Positions 1-11,804 of a stretch of 64,000 bases of DNA are shown one piece after another. The notes under the pieces were generated by a model. The model did not search any database. It had not been told where the DNA came from and saw only the letters and a list, made by a program, of their open reading frames with translations. Source of the DNA: Scortum barcoo (taxonomy: Eukaryota; Chordata; Actinopteri; Centrarchiformes; Terapontidae); assembly GCA_023238725.1 (NCBI GenBank), contig CM041550.1, positions 11,377,440 through 11,441,439 on the forward strand, written 5' to 3'. The translations under genes and the position numbers were made by a program. Numbering within the stretch: the stretch's first letter is position 1; each line of letters begins with the position of its first letter.

Positions 1-415
1 TTGAAGTTCCCAGTGTGGGAAGACACATCTTAAAATCATTTGTTTGGCAAACCAACAGTTAAAAAAACCCAAAATGTTCAATTAACAAAAGATACAAAAG
101 AAAGGAAGTCGGGGTGTCATGTTAGCCGAGTGATTAATTTTCAGAATAAGTTTGGATAATTGCACTATTCATAGTTTAGAATAATTGTTGAATAGACCAT
201 TGTTCCATGATACGAGAATCATGTTGATAGGATATTCATATTAATGTCAAACAAAACTGTTGATTGTTTTCAGAACAGAAAAAACTAATATTAAGGTAAG
301 GTGAAATGAAAAACACAAAGAAAACCATTAGAACAGAAAAGAGCAGGCAAATCATCTCATTTAAGAGGCTGGAAACAAATTATATTTGTCATTGTTGCTT
401 GCAAAATAACTTAGT

Positions 416-481
416 GATTGATTATTGGAACTGTTGCGATCGATTATTAGAACTGTTGCGATCGATTATTAGAACTGTTGC
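416..481 (+). repeat. 22-bp tandem repeat, three copies
   Basis: Three head-to-tail 22-bp units at 416-437, 438-459 and 460-481. Units 2 and 3 are identical, and unit 1 differs at two positions. Each unit contains GATTATTRGAACTGTTGC, and units 2 and 3 begin with GATCGATT. The near identity implies a recent expansion. No function is evident. Confidence 0.9.
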
Positions 482-1020
482 CCCCTTCATTTTAATCATT
501 TCAGCGCTATTTACATGTTTTCTGCTCTCACTGTTATTGGAGAAATAAATGCATGTTTTATATAAATGTCTGATACACCAGTGTCAGAAGTACTATGCTA
601 CTTTATATATTTACAAATGTTTGGCTGCGGACACACAAAATCTTCTCCTTCGCCAGATCCTCAGCAGGAGGAATTTCAAATGCACTCTGTGATGTGCCAA
701 GCCAATCTTTCAATTTGTTGTCTAATGATAGCCACTCTCATCAAAACATATTTGAATATGTGTATTTTCATTTGTGATCTGCTGCCGAGAAAATGTTGGC
801 GCTGGACGAGCAGCCTGTAGGGGCCACATCAAATGGCTCTGGCTTTGAGGAAGATGAGAGAGCAGCATCGTCTTAATCTTTTGCTCCCAGAAAGGGCCTT
901 CACTACTACCTTTAATCACCTCACTGCGAATTCTCACTGCTGACTCACGCTTTCTTGTTTCATTTTATCCTTGCCCAAAGAGAGCCACACGGCCTTGAAG
1001 GTAACCACAGTGGACAGCTG

Positions 1021-1160
1021 AGGTGGCTCATTAACACCAGACATGTCCAGGTCCAGGAAAATGTGCCTCTTAATGGCTTAATTACGACATACTGCAGAGT
1101 TGCGGCGCAAAATGTTATGCTGCACATTTAATCTAACAGTTTGATCTGACATTGTTTATA
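1021..1160. promoter_or_regulatory. Regulatory-looking non-coding block
   Basis: A moderate-GC, non-repetitive block holding CATTAACACC, CTTAATGGCTTAATTACG and TTTAATC, a density of homeodomain-type TAAT cores typical of vertebrate conserved non-coding elements. There is no long frame through it. Conservation cannot be tested here, so this is a motif-based guess. Confidence 0.2.
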
Positions 1161-3339
1161 TATATAGGGCACATAATCTACCTTCAAACAGGGGATATTT
1201 TCACAACCACATCATGGCAGCAACAGTACAAACAGCATGCAGTTGTTCCATTATGAACATGAATTAAAAGGAAATGTTTTTGGAGAGTATTTGGGGAGGG
1301 ACATTTACTAATGCTGGAAGCCATATGCTCAGCCATTAGTCATAGGATTTCAGAAACCCTTGTAAAACTGTGGCTCCAAATGTGATGTCGAGGGGGGCTA
1401 AACAAATTAAATATAGGCACAGATTTGAAAAGAATCTTATCTCAGTGGGGTAATATCAGTGTCACATTTCTTCCCCGCAGTCACTGACACTAAAGAGCGA
1501 TTAAGCATGCAAGATGACTGTCGATTCAAAGGAGGAAAAAAAAAATCTGCACTGCATACTCAGTTAACATCTTTTATTATCCCAGACACTTAATAAAATG
1601 GTCCATTCAGGCACAGACAGCAAGTAATGTGCTGCGTGTTACCTATACTAGGATAAAGAAGGATCTTTTCCCCAAATACAACAGAGTAGAATTTCTCCAA
1701 ATTTTACAAGCTGTCTGCGGTTGCGTTAAAAGAAGAAATGTGCCTGGATTAATTCAGTGGGGCTTCTTTCAGCAGGCTGAACACTATGCAGCAGGGAGTC
1801 ACAAGAGGACTGCAACAGACTGTCAGTCTGCTGTGAAGTCAGCCAGATGGGAGACAACATCTTCCTCACCTCAGGGAAAAGCAGTGGACAGAAACAGGTG
1901 AAGAGAGAGAAAGAGGGAGAGGCAAGGAGGAAAAGAGCTGAAACAGAATTAGAGGAGCCAACCCCGGGTCTGACACAAGGATGCTGGTTGCTGCAGTCAA
2001 GCGGCAATCACAGGTTAGCTCTGGATGATCGGAGAGAAGAACTTCAGTATGAGACATGAATAAAACAAAGCAGTGTGAGGAGGTGGACGAGCAGCAAGGT
2101 GAACACGATGCGGGGAAGCATGTTGCGCTCCTGAGAGGCTCCCCGCTGCATGCTGAGGCGCTGTAGACCCTAATATTTATACATGTCGAGTTAGTTAGAG
2201 ACTGTGGGAGCTGGTAAAACCCTGAAGGTGAGGGCATTGTGAATAATTGTGGTGGGATTCCATATATATCACCCTGGATAAAGGTATGGTGGTGGAGGCG
2301 AAGGTTTGGAAAATAAAAATACAAGAAAAACAAGGGCATAGATATCACAGTTCCATGCCAAGACCAAAGCTTTGAGGTCTGCAACCCACACGCAGACAGA
2401 CTCCCTGCATGGTGATTCAGAGACATCTCAGTCGCAATTTCAAAAGGCATCAGGAGTCATGATCTCCTGTCCTGGAGAATATATACTGCCTGTCAGCCAT
2501 AGGTTGAGGAGCATTTATATGGGCCATAAATTTCACAACCGGACTCGGGCAACAACAATACATGTAATGCCAGGATTCATCACCCGCAAACAGATAACCT
2601 TCCTCAATTGTGACTGCCCTCAGCTCACAGCTCTCGAATGCACTCCTGCTTTTTATAGACTGCTACTGTGAACCCATGATCCCGGACTATTGCATTTAGT
2701 TATGAGTTGAAATGTGCAGCGCTTTTCTAGAACAGAATATACCTGAATGAGGCCGCGGCGTGGTTGCATTGTGTAACACCGTGATGTATGTATTCACCCC
2801 ACTTCGTCATGACAACAAGGTCCCTTGGTGAAATTGTCCTCACTTATTAAAAGTGTCTATCAGGAGTGCGGTACAATTAATGGAATTGCCCAGGTCAAAG
2901 CCATTCTTCAGCAAAACACCGCTATCATTCTTGGGCAATTCATTAAAAGCTGTGAATGCTAGTCAGCATTTTTCACCCTCATTGTATGAACTGGAGTCCT
3001 TACATGCTTGCATCATGTTAGTGCTCTTGTCGCAGAGAGGTATGCACAGAAAATCCCTGCTGTAAACCACATTTTATCCTATGAATATACAGTGTTTACT
3101 GCCATACACCAAGAGGACAGCAGCAGGGAAAAAAAGCACAGTTTCAAATGCACCATAAATCTTTTAACAAAGCTTACATGAAAATAGCAAAGCAGATTAT
3201 TAAAGGCGCCCATGAGATGGGGAAGTACTGTACAGTACATTCAAGAGGCGTTGCTAGGAAACACTACTGCTGGGTGAGTCAATGAGCAATCCACAGGCTC
3301 TAAGAGGAGCTACAATAGAACAGACAGCCTAGCAGCCAC

Positions 3340-3410
3340 ACAATAATCTCGGTCCACATGGTCATTGCAATTATGCTAATTAATATCATCCTTACAGCCA
3401 CTCCAATGGA
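3340..3410. promoter_or_regulatory. Homeodomain/POU-like motif cluster
   Basis: A compact block with ATTATGCTAATTAATATC near 3370-3387, which combines a POU-type ATGCTAAT with overlapping TAATTA homeodomain cores. It has no simple repeats and no coding frame. It could be an enhancer core or chance in AT-rich DNA. Confidence 0.2.
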
Positions 3411-3808
3411 AAACGTGGTATTATGCTCATATACCCACGCCACCTTTTTAAATCAGAAAACTGGGGGGTGAGAACAGACAGAGCCACACCAAGAGCAGAA
3501 AGAGATATACGCTTGTGAACATAAAGAGGAGGAAAGTTCAAGGGAAAGGAAAGAGAGAGGCTGTCACATTTTTTAAAGAAAATGTGAGGATGTGTGTGAG
3601 TTACAATGGACACACAGCAAAGGTCAGAGAATTGTCATGTTTTGTAAAACGCTGACCTCTCTTCATCCCCTGTTGTCACTTTGTGGGCAATTTATAAAAC
3701 TTGGCTCCTCTTTAATGGTCACAGCATGTTTAGATAAAACACAATGCCTTGTATGCTCAAAGGGAAAATGTGAAATCACGTAAATGTCCACACACGATAC
3801 ACAGGCAA

Positions 3809-3811
<3 letters not shown>

Positions 3812-3842
<31 letters not shown>
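3812..3842. repeat. (CA)n microsatellite
   Basis: About 15.5 uninterrupted CA units. Short frames crossing it give His-Thr runs on one strand and Val-Cys runs on the other, and these are artefacts. A long CA run is likely polymorphic and can adopt Z-DNA. Confidence 0.97.
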
Positions 3843-3843
<1 letters not shown>

Positions 3844-6800
3844 ACATACAGCAGATAATGAGTCACCTATAATGAGACACAGTTCTCCTGTCAGACAAGC
3901 TCTGTCAGGTGTAGAAGATTTTTCCATTTTGATGTGGAGTGCAGGCCACCTTGCTCTGTCGGGGTTGTGAGAGAGCGCCTCTCTCTCTCTCCTGGATGAC
4001 ACCCCATGCTGCTCATACTGTACACCTGGAACTGATCTCAAGTGCGTGGAGAAATCATTGTGATCATTTTGTTGTCAACTGTCAGCCTCGAAGTCAGATT
4101 GGTGAATTTTCAGACCCTACCGTTATACAGCAGGCTTATCAGCAGCAGGCATTACAATTATGCAGCCTGTACTGCTGGAACAGCATTTGTTTTTGTCATT
4201 TGGGACATGCTGCATGCATGTACTGCAGAGTGTTCAGAATAGATTTCAGAGGGTTTGGGGTCAAAAACCTTAGTTATTACATTAAATATAATCACGTTTT
4301 TCAATGCAAGTGAAAAGAAAACCTAGGATGCAAATCCTCAGTAGTCAATATTTCTATTAGCAAATAATTGAATTCTTTGTACACTTGCATTGCACATCTA
4401 AACACCTGGCTTCACATGTCTGATGAAATATTAGAAGGGAATGATTCAGTGACATCAAAAATTTAATATATATCTTTATTCATATTCTATTCTTATTCTT
4501 ATACACATACACACACACGCAGTATATATTTATAAATGCTTTCAACGCCATATTCCCATGGCATATTCATATGCACAAAATGTGTCTTCTGCTTTCTCAG
4601 TCATTTATAATGAGATTGCTTGACACTTTCATTTACCTTGACAGATATTTCCTAGCAAATAGGATTACCATTATCTGTCTTTTCAAAGTCTGTTCCTCTG
4701 TGATCAAATAATAGCAAATAATTCATGAGCACAATCAAGACACTCTGCATGTTCACAATTGCTGCTCTTCATAAAAGTGGGAACCTATAGCATACATGAT
4801 GAGAATGGGAATGCCAAATAATCCCTCAGTACACCAAGAACACATGAAGGCAAAGTGGCTGCAGGATGAAAGCCTTTTAGCACCATGCATCTTCATTTAA
4901 AATGACAACACTGGGCTTGTGCGATATTAATTCCAGGTAGTTGAAGCAAAGCAACCAGTCATTACAGAGTCAGGAGGTATCAAGCAAGAAAAAAAAGACA
5001 CATCAAATTCCATACATCACCAAATATTATGTAGGTGCATCTCGCCTTGATGGGTTTTGCTTCTGAGTGAATTATGAACATGAACAACATAATCTACTGA
5101 TACCGATTTCATAATCTTCACAGGAGGTTTTACTGGTTTAATTATTGTAACAATCATCTGCTGATTTGCTGCAACAATCTGCGAGAATCATGTTCCAAAC
5201 CAATTGTGCTCAATAGTCCTTTGTGGCATTTGACAGCGTTTTTCTCTTGCTCGGCAGCCAGGTCTTTAAATGAACATGTCACCCATTGCTTCTGAAACTG
5301 TAACCATAATAAAACACAGCATGCAGCTTCTTTTAGATGAAAATAGAAGCCACCTTCTACTTGTTGATAACAGTTATGCTGATTGCTTGTCTCAGTAATG
5401 CTGACTTGAGAACATTCTGATTTGATTGTACGTTTAACCACCACATCAGAAAGACAATAGTGCCATCTAATGCACAGAAGGAGAATTTCCTCTTTGTTTT
5501 GAGGCGTTTGAGAAACATTACCAGCAGCTGTGCTTCATCTTAGGTAGTCTCTAAGTCTACAGAATGGTATAGTCTGTAGGTGGAAGCGAGCTGATGGTGC
5601 CTGATATCTGGAAAATTCCTTGTTATATTGTAATATTAGTAGAGGTGAGTCAACAGGCACACATGTTTTTGCATCATGCTGTCTTTACTCATCTCCCTCT
5701 GAGCTTCAGGCATTTCAGTTGGAGATGCTCAGCTGGTGACCTCAGCATGATTCCCTGCACTCCTCCTGGGTCTCAAATCTCATTCTCCCCAGCCACTTTC
5801 ATGTCAAAGATGAAGCGAGCTTGTGCAGTCCACTGAATGCAGTACGTGTTTCAGACCACATATCACCATATGCTTGTCATTTGCCTCCATCAGCCCAGGC
5901 AGGCAGCGGCATGACTGACAGCACCCCACATTAAGGTTGTTAGGTTCTTTATATAGCAGTACGAGGCCTCAGAACTTTTTTCAGACATGATGTACTTTAC
6001 ATTTGCCTCAGACTTGTTTAAGTTTTGAACTGTGTGATTCTGAGATACTAGATGTTTGTGGTTCAGTGACACTATGGCATTAAGGTTGTTTAGATCTTTT
6101 CACTTCTTTAACATATTGAATATTTAAGAGGGTGTTGCTTTGACAACTCACTGGACATACGAAAGAAGCTCATCGCAGCACACATCAGCCAGTAGGTCCT
6201 CCTGAATCCCTTTTATAAGCCAGTAAGTGGTGCTTTTCAGTGACCATCTTCTGCATTGTCCTCTTACAACTTGTTTTACTTTGGGCTGATATGTCCTGCG
6301 CTCACAGGCTCAGCTCATTTGTTTGCCAAATGCCTGTCCTGTTTTGTGAGTAGACCCGTTATGCTTGTATAAACTGTCTTGTTGTTTTCTGCTCTGCTGC
6401 AGCAATACACTTATACATTAGTGTCTGATACAATACCATATTCAGATGGTTTTGGCATGTCTTACCATGGGAGTTGATGTGCTGGCAATTGTGCTGTATG
6501 AACATTTCCTTTCCAGTATTTATATAACTGGGGGTTTTGTAGGACAAATTGGGCCTAGCAATCACTGTGAGAGACACAGGTAAGAAAATTTTAGACCTGC
6601 TTAGACCTCAGGCTGTGGGGAGCAAAGGATATTCAGAGGTGAGGTAATTTTCCATTCCTCTGTCTCTCAGCATTGTGGAGACTATAACAAGACAAATTAA
6701 TTTACTTCACAAGCAAGGTGAGCCTTTAAGGATAACATAATTTAAACCTGTCCTATATATCAAGCTAGGGTTCATATTGTTGAAGAAACCAGCAAGAATA

Positions 6801-7199
6801 AGTTAGAAGGACGTGTCAAAAAATATTTTCAGTAATTTGACATAGGATAGCAAAATAAGGCACATATAATGTATTTTATAGTTTATCTTGCCAGTCTGAA
6901 TTGTTCATAAAGCCTCAGGAACAATTACTTTGATGCAACACTTGCACTTCTTCTACTGCAAAGGCTGTAGAAGACCACTGTGTGGTCCAAATCTGACCCT
7001 TAAAATTATTTTCCCTCAATTGGCATCAGCAAAACATTTAGGCATGTTCTGTAAATCTACTTATGAAATAACAATATTAATGGAGCTTATTTTAGTGAAA
7101 AATTTAATTAATTTACCATTTAATAACCACTGCTCAAATATGGAGGGCAGATCAATACTGCAATAAATAAACTAGAAAAGGCATTAATTCTCCTTTTGC

Positions 7200-8240
7200 A
7201 CTCAAAGGAGTTGAAGCATCAGTAGAAGTAGAAGTGCTGAAATGGTTTAAAGTATTAGTTTAAGTGTACTGTAAGGATAATGTGTTAGAGATGATGTTGG
7301 TTGAAATCATCTGAAGTGTAATCACTTTTACAGTGTAGTTATAGTTTTAGTTTGTAAGTGCAGAGAGTAGTTGAACTAACAGTTGGGGTAAGAGCAGTTT
7401 GAGTGTCAACAGAAGAGTAAGAGATAAAGGTATCTGAAATGTCAGTAAACGTTTAAACCCTGAAAGTGATGGAAATGTGAAATGACTGAAAACTGAGCAC
7501 AGAGAGCAGTTAAATTATTGGCTAGAAAGTAGTTTAAAGAGATGAAAACAGTTAAATTGTCATTTGAGGAACAAGAGATGAAAGAAGTTTAAATATTGGT
7601 TTAACTAACATGAAAAAGCAATCCAATTAAATCAAAAGGTGAAGTCTCAGAGAAATGATGGAGATGGATGAAATGTTTGCACTGTAAGCAGTTGAAGTGT
7701 CAGTCGGTATGTAAGAGCACTTTGGCTGGTTGGTACTGGTTGGTTGGTTACTAAGAAAACCAGCTGAGGTGGAAGTTGACATGTAGACACTGAAAGAAAC
7801 TGAAGTGCACATACTGAACGCAGTCAAACTGTCAGTTGAAAAGAAAGAGTCAAAAGCAGTTTAATTAGCTGTAGTTGTGAAAGCAGATTACATTTCTGTT
7901 GCACGGAAAGTGGAGAAAGTGGAGTTGAAATGTTAGCATTGTAAGCAGCTGAAGTTTCAGTTGGTATGTAAGTGTCGAGTAGTTGAAATGCCATTTTAAG
8001 TGTTAGAACTGAAAGTAGTTAAACTGTCAGTTAATGGGTTAAAATCTGAGCGTCTGTTGATGTGTATGCACTAGAAGCAGTTGAACTTTCAGCTGAAGCG
8101 TGAGAGCTGAAAGTAAACCAGTTGTCAGCTCAAGTGTAAGCACTGACAACAGTTAAAGTTTATTAACGAGAAAGCACCAAAAGCTGAAGAAAATTAGCAG
8201 CTGAAATGTAAGCAACAAAAGTATCTGAGGGGATAGTTTA
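7200..8240. repeat. Degenerate minisatellite, period near 36 bp
   Basis: Around 1 kb is built from diverged copies of a unit close to ACTGAAAGCAGTTGAACTGT followed by CAGTTGAAGTGTAAGC. Recognisable unit starts lie at 7681, 7812, 7938, 8008, 8070, 8106 and 8142. The last two intervals are exactly 36 bp and others are near multiples of 35-36. Units are too diverged for recent expansion and are interrupted. GTTGG repeats near 7725-7747 are a second small amplification inside it. No long frame runs through it, so I do not read it as a repeat protein. Confidence 0.7.
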
Positions 8241-8249
8241 GGTGGAAAA

Positions 8250-9485
8250 AATTTCAGACACAGTGTCAGTTATTGAGACAACTGAATGACTCACCTGTTG
8301 CTTCAAGGCCAACTTATCCACGTAATAGAAATATGTGCCAACCCTATCCCTTGTATAGCATTTTAATGTGCAAACTTTATAAGACCAGTGGACATCATGG
8401 GAGTAACAACGGCTAAACAGAGCTTTTCTGTGTGAGAAGTCGAAGGCAGTACATTGACATCAATGCATCTCATCCCCAGAAGTGCAACACACCCTCAAAT
8501 ATGAGAGATGACTAAATATGAAAAGAGCATAAAACTGTCATCACCTTTAAAAAAACTACAAAGGTATGAAAAGCTTTGGGCAGAGCAAATCAAATACACG
8601 TACAAACCAAGAAGAACATGGAGATAAATAAATGAATGAATAAATAAAACTAATAAATCACTCATAAAATAAAAACTCATAATCAAACACAGGCTATATA
8701 GGCCATAGAATCATACTATGGACAATGCCTGGTGTTGAAGTGAGGTCTGATCACTGAAAAATGATTTGAAGTATTTTGCTTACATATTGTTCTGAATTGT
8801 TTATATATAATTGCATATATTGACATGTTCACACCCTCTTTTTATGATATATGTGAGTGTTTATATTATTGATACATATCTGTTATGTACCTTCTTCTTA
8901 AGCCATTATTTATGCCAATACAGTACAAATCAAATAGTATCCTACATTTTATATGATTGTCTTATTCACTTCACTCTCTCTCAGTACTACAGTAATATAA
9001 ACATTTACACCTCATGAGCCACTAATCTACCGTCAAACACTGTGGAACTGTAGGTATTAAGAAATCTAAGCATAACAGCAGCAGAATAACTAATTTATCT
9101 TATGGACATTTTTAATATATTTTATATATTATTGGAACAACAGTCTTAACCTTAACCTGCAACATTCAACGTGTCTTAAAGTAGTTTAGTGGGCAGGACA
9201 TTTAAGCAAATTTCCAAATTCAGTGTTTTGAAAATCCATATTATGTACAAACTAATTATTTAACACAAACTAATTGTCATAGTATAGTTTCACTATTTTG
9301 TATTAAAATCAATTTATTTCTGCAAACAAATGTGGAAGCAGGAAGAGACATTGTATTACTTCCCTTTACAAAAGAAAATGTTATCATACAGCCACATAAT
9401 AACAATTATTACAACATGAAATACGTAAATAACCGAATAAATAAACAATTTATTAATTTTATTTATTAATAAAAAAATATATATA
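8250..9485. other. AT-rich non-coding tract
   Basis: A strongly AT-rich stretch ending in an A/T low-complexity run (9440-9495). It includes AATAAATGAATGAATAAATA near 8625. Only short chance frames are present. Nothing gene-like was recognised. Confidence 0.6.
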
Positions 9486-9489
9486 TATT

Positions 9490-9790
9490 ATAAAAAATGT
9501 CGATGCTGGTTGTCACTTCCTGTTGGCGGGGTCACGGCGGGTCAAAGGTCACTTACAATTTATTTAAGGAATATGTTTGGGTCGAGATAAGTAAATTAAG
9601 ATTATCCTCGACAGAAGAGTCCTTTAGGAACATGGTGAGGAGTTTAAAAAAAACAGTGGTAAGTCGTGTAAACTCTGCTTTATTTGTTTGTTTGAGTCAG
9701 GTTTGTGCCTTGTGGAGGATTAAAGCTATCAGGTGAGTTAAACGTTAAACAGACTGAATGTGGCCGCCATGTTTGTCAAAGTTTAAAGCT
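9490..9790 (+). promoter_or_regulatory. Promoter-like island with nuclear-receptor, ETS and YY1 sites
   Basis: After an AT tract the base composition changes abruptly. ACTTCCTG (9515-9522) is an ETS site on the minus strand. Three direct half-sites follow: GGGTCA at 9529, GGGTCA at 9539 and AGGTCA at 9546. They form a DR4 spacing and then GGGTCAAAGGTCA, a consensus DR1 of the type bound by HNF4 or RXR dimers. GCCGCCATGTT (9763-9773) matches the YY1 site found at many TATA-less promoters. Between them lie donor-like sequences, CAGTG|GTAAGT (exon end 9658) and ATCAG|GTGAGT (exon end 9732). An open frame spans 9497-9736 but resembles no known protein. This could be the promoter and first exon of an unrecognised transcript on either strand, or an enhancer. 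Confidence 0.35.
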
Positions 9791-9972
9791 CCTGTAGATT
9801 TCTTTTTAATGAAGCAGCATTAATCTAAGGCGGAAATATTTTAATTGTAATACTCTGGTGCAGTTTTCATCAGGAAACTATAGTCCTTTGAGGTCAGCAG
9901 GAAGCTTTAAATGTTTTGTGTCTTGTTTTCTGAGTGCTGGTGCAACCTTTGATTAGCAGTAATGCTAATGAG

Positions 9973-10513
9973 TGGTGGAGAGTAACTGAGTACATTTACA
10001 GGTATATTAACGCAAGTACAAGTACAGTTTTTAGGTACATCTGCTTTACTTCAGTATTTCCATTTTCTGCTTATTTCTGCTCAACTAAATTTTACAGGCA
10101 AATCTTGGACTTTGTACACCACTACATTTATTTGATAACTTTAGTTAGTCCATACTTTCAGGGGGGATTCAGATTAATAATGCCAAAAAATAATCGACAA
10201 ATACATTATGATGTGATATTATAACTTAAGATAAAACTGTTTTGATCCCTAGAGGGGAAATTCACAATATAGTTTTTAAAATTAGCTCCAACTTTACCAG
10301 CTGCAGCATTAGAGAGATAAACTTCATAGTGTGTCAATATTTATCATGCAATAACATAATATACGTTATTCAGAAATGCAGTAAGTAAGTATATTTAGAT
10401 GCTAATACCTTACTTTTACTCAAGTAAAGTTTCTTTTATACTTACAGACTTACAGAGTATTTTTACACTGTGGTATTGCTGCTTTTATTTAAGTTATTTA
10501 CTTCTTTCACCCC
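9973..10513. mobile_element. Degenerate teleost MITE (non-autonomous DNA transposon)
   Basis: It begins GGTGGAGAGTAACTGAGTAC and ends with TTACTTCTTTCACCCC, an imperfect inverted match to the start. Interior words such as CACTACATTTATTTGATA, AAAATTAGCTCCAAC, TTACTTTTACTCAAGTAA and TTTTTACACTGTGGTATT are ones I recall from a very abundant percomorph dispersed repeat. Near 10238-10268 the words TTTGATCCCTAGAGGGGAAATT resemble the reverse of a common fish retroelement tail, possibly a nested fragment. No transposase frame is present. The family name is not asserted. Confidence 0.65.
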
Positions 10514-10515
10514 TG

Positions 10516-11800
10516 CTATTAGTCCACTATCTATTAATTCACTGCCTACTATATATGTAAAAAGCTGGTTCTATGATTGTTTTGACTCCTGATTCATTAG
10601 AAAAGGTTTTGAAGCAAAGAACCAGATTGAGAGTTCAAACTGTACTTAAGTCTGAAGGTTGGTCAGTGTGTGTTGAGTGTAATCCTGCAACTAATGAGCA
10701 TGTTAATGATCCTTAACATCATTAATGTGTTGAGTATTTTCACAGTTTATCTGGTAGTCTATTAAATATTAAACCACATAGAGGGGAAAAAAGGCCATTC
10801 ATAACATGGCTTTATTTTACATGTCTTTTTCAGTTCATATCCTTAAAATGCACAATGTTTTGTCAGATATGATCAAGAACAATAGCACATCCTCAACATT
10901 TGAAAAGCTGGACATTTGTGCTTAAAAAAGACTAAAATGCTGATTTTTTTTTTTTTCATTTCATTCATTAATTGGTCCTCGTATGAGTGTCTGTTTATAA
11001 ATACCACAGAGGAGGAGCGTGAAGGTTTAGTTTAAAATGTACTGTTTTTATACTCTTTAAAGTTTAATTTAATAAATTATTGCCTATTTTATTCATCCTG
11101 ATTTGTTTTTTTTCATTCAGTGGCTTGTGTACTCCTGAGCTACATATCCACTTGGAATATGTGTTAGTTTAAGCGTCCCTCTTTTGTTGCGTGCTGTGAC
11201 CTGTCCAACCTGCTTGCCTGTTATTTGTCTTTGTGCATGTACTACCAAACTAGTTTCCCCTCTGGGATTAATTAAATGATCTAATCCCATCAACAGCAAA
11301 GGTACATCTTGTATTAGATTAGCTCTGGTATGGGTGTTGTCTCTCAGGCTGTGGTGACTAATACTAATATGAAATACCACTGCAGATGAACTGAATTGAT
11401 CAGATATAAGAAAAACATAAATGATGATCAGTAACTCTTTCAATGTTCATATGGGCATGTGAGTATTGTATATGAATAGATTAAAAAAGGTCTGGTCTTA
11501 ACTTTAAAGTAGAACAATAATAATTGAGTCCCTGTATTGTTTGATAATAAGTCTTAATTCGTTTTTTGGTCTTAATTTGTAGACAAAATTCAATTAACTC
11601 ATCAATATTTTGCTATTAAATAAAAAAAAAAAAGCATTTTCATAAAATATTGAACTTGAACTGATTAAGTAAGTATTTAATTTCACTCAAACTCTACAAC
11701 TTTGGAGGCAGTGTTTAACGGATACTGCTGTGTACTATAACTTATATAAGACCTTCACCTGCTGTCCTGTTACGGTGCCTTTCAGCTTGTATAAAAGCAT
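10516..11800. other. Non-coding tract with a possible retroelement tail
   Basis: AT-rich DNA with no gene recognised. At 11252-11290 TAGTTTCCCCTCTGGGATTA followed by an AT-rich stretch resembles the fish retroposon tail that normally reads like TTTCCC..TGGGGAT(C/T)AATAAA. It is a short, weak match. The minus-strand frame at 11117-11443 is not protein-like. Confidence 0.4.
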
Positions 11801-11804
11801 GTTT

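Larger units (their letters stand above)
1..7195. other. Unique non-coding tract
   Basis: AT-rich single-copy-looking DNA with no recognisable gene. Reading frames are short, overlap on both strands and match no family I know. The longest, a minus-strand frame at 1866-2450, has a serine, cysteine and leucine-rich composition typical of chance frames. Smaller features inside this tract are listed separately. No tRNA-like or dispersed-repeat signature was recognised outside those entries. Confidence 0.6.

Noticed and set aside
1866..2450. 194-codon minus-strand frame, the longest in the window
   Set aside because: Composition is rich in Ser, Cys, Leu and Phe with no domain, other frames overlap it, and it lacks credible splice or start context. 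A frame of this length is expected by chance in 64 kb read in six frames.
3757..4041. Frames crossing the CA microsatellite
   Set aside because: The Val-Cys and His-Thr runs are artefacts of the dinucleotide repeat.
6543..6579. 37-base segment between TTTTGTAG and GTAAGA with an open frame
   Set aside because: Too short to distinguish from chance, since AG and GTAAG pairs at this distance are common.
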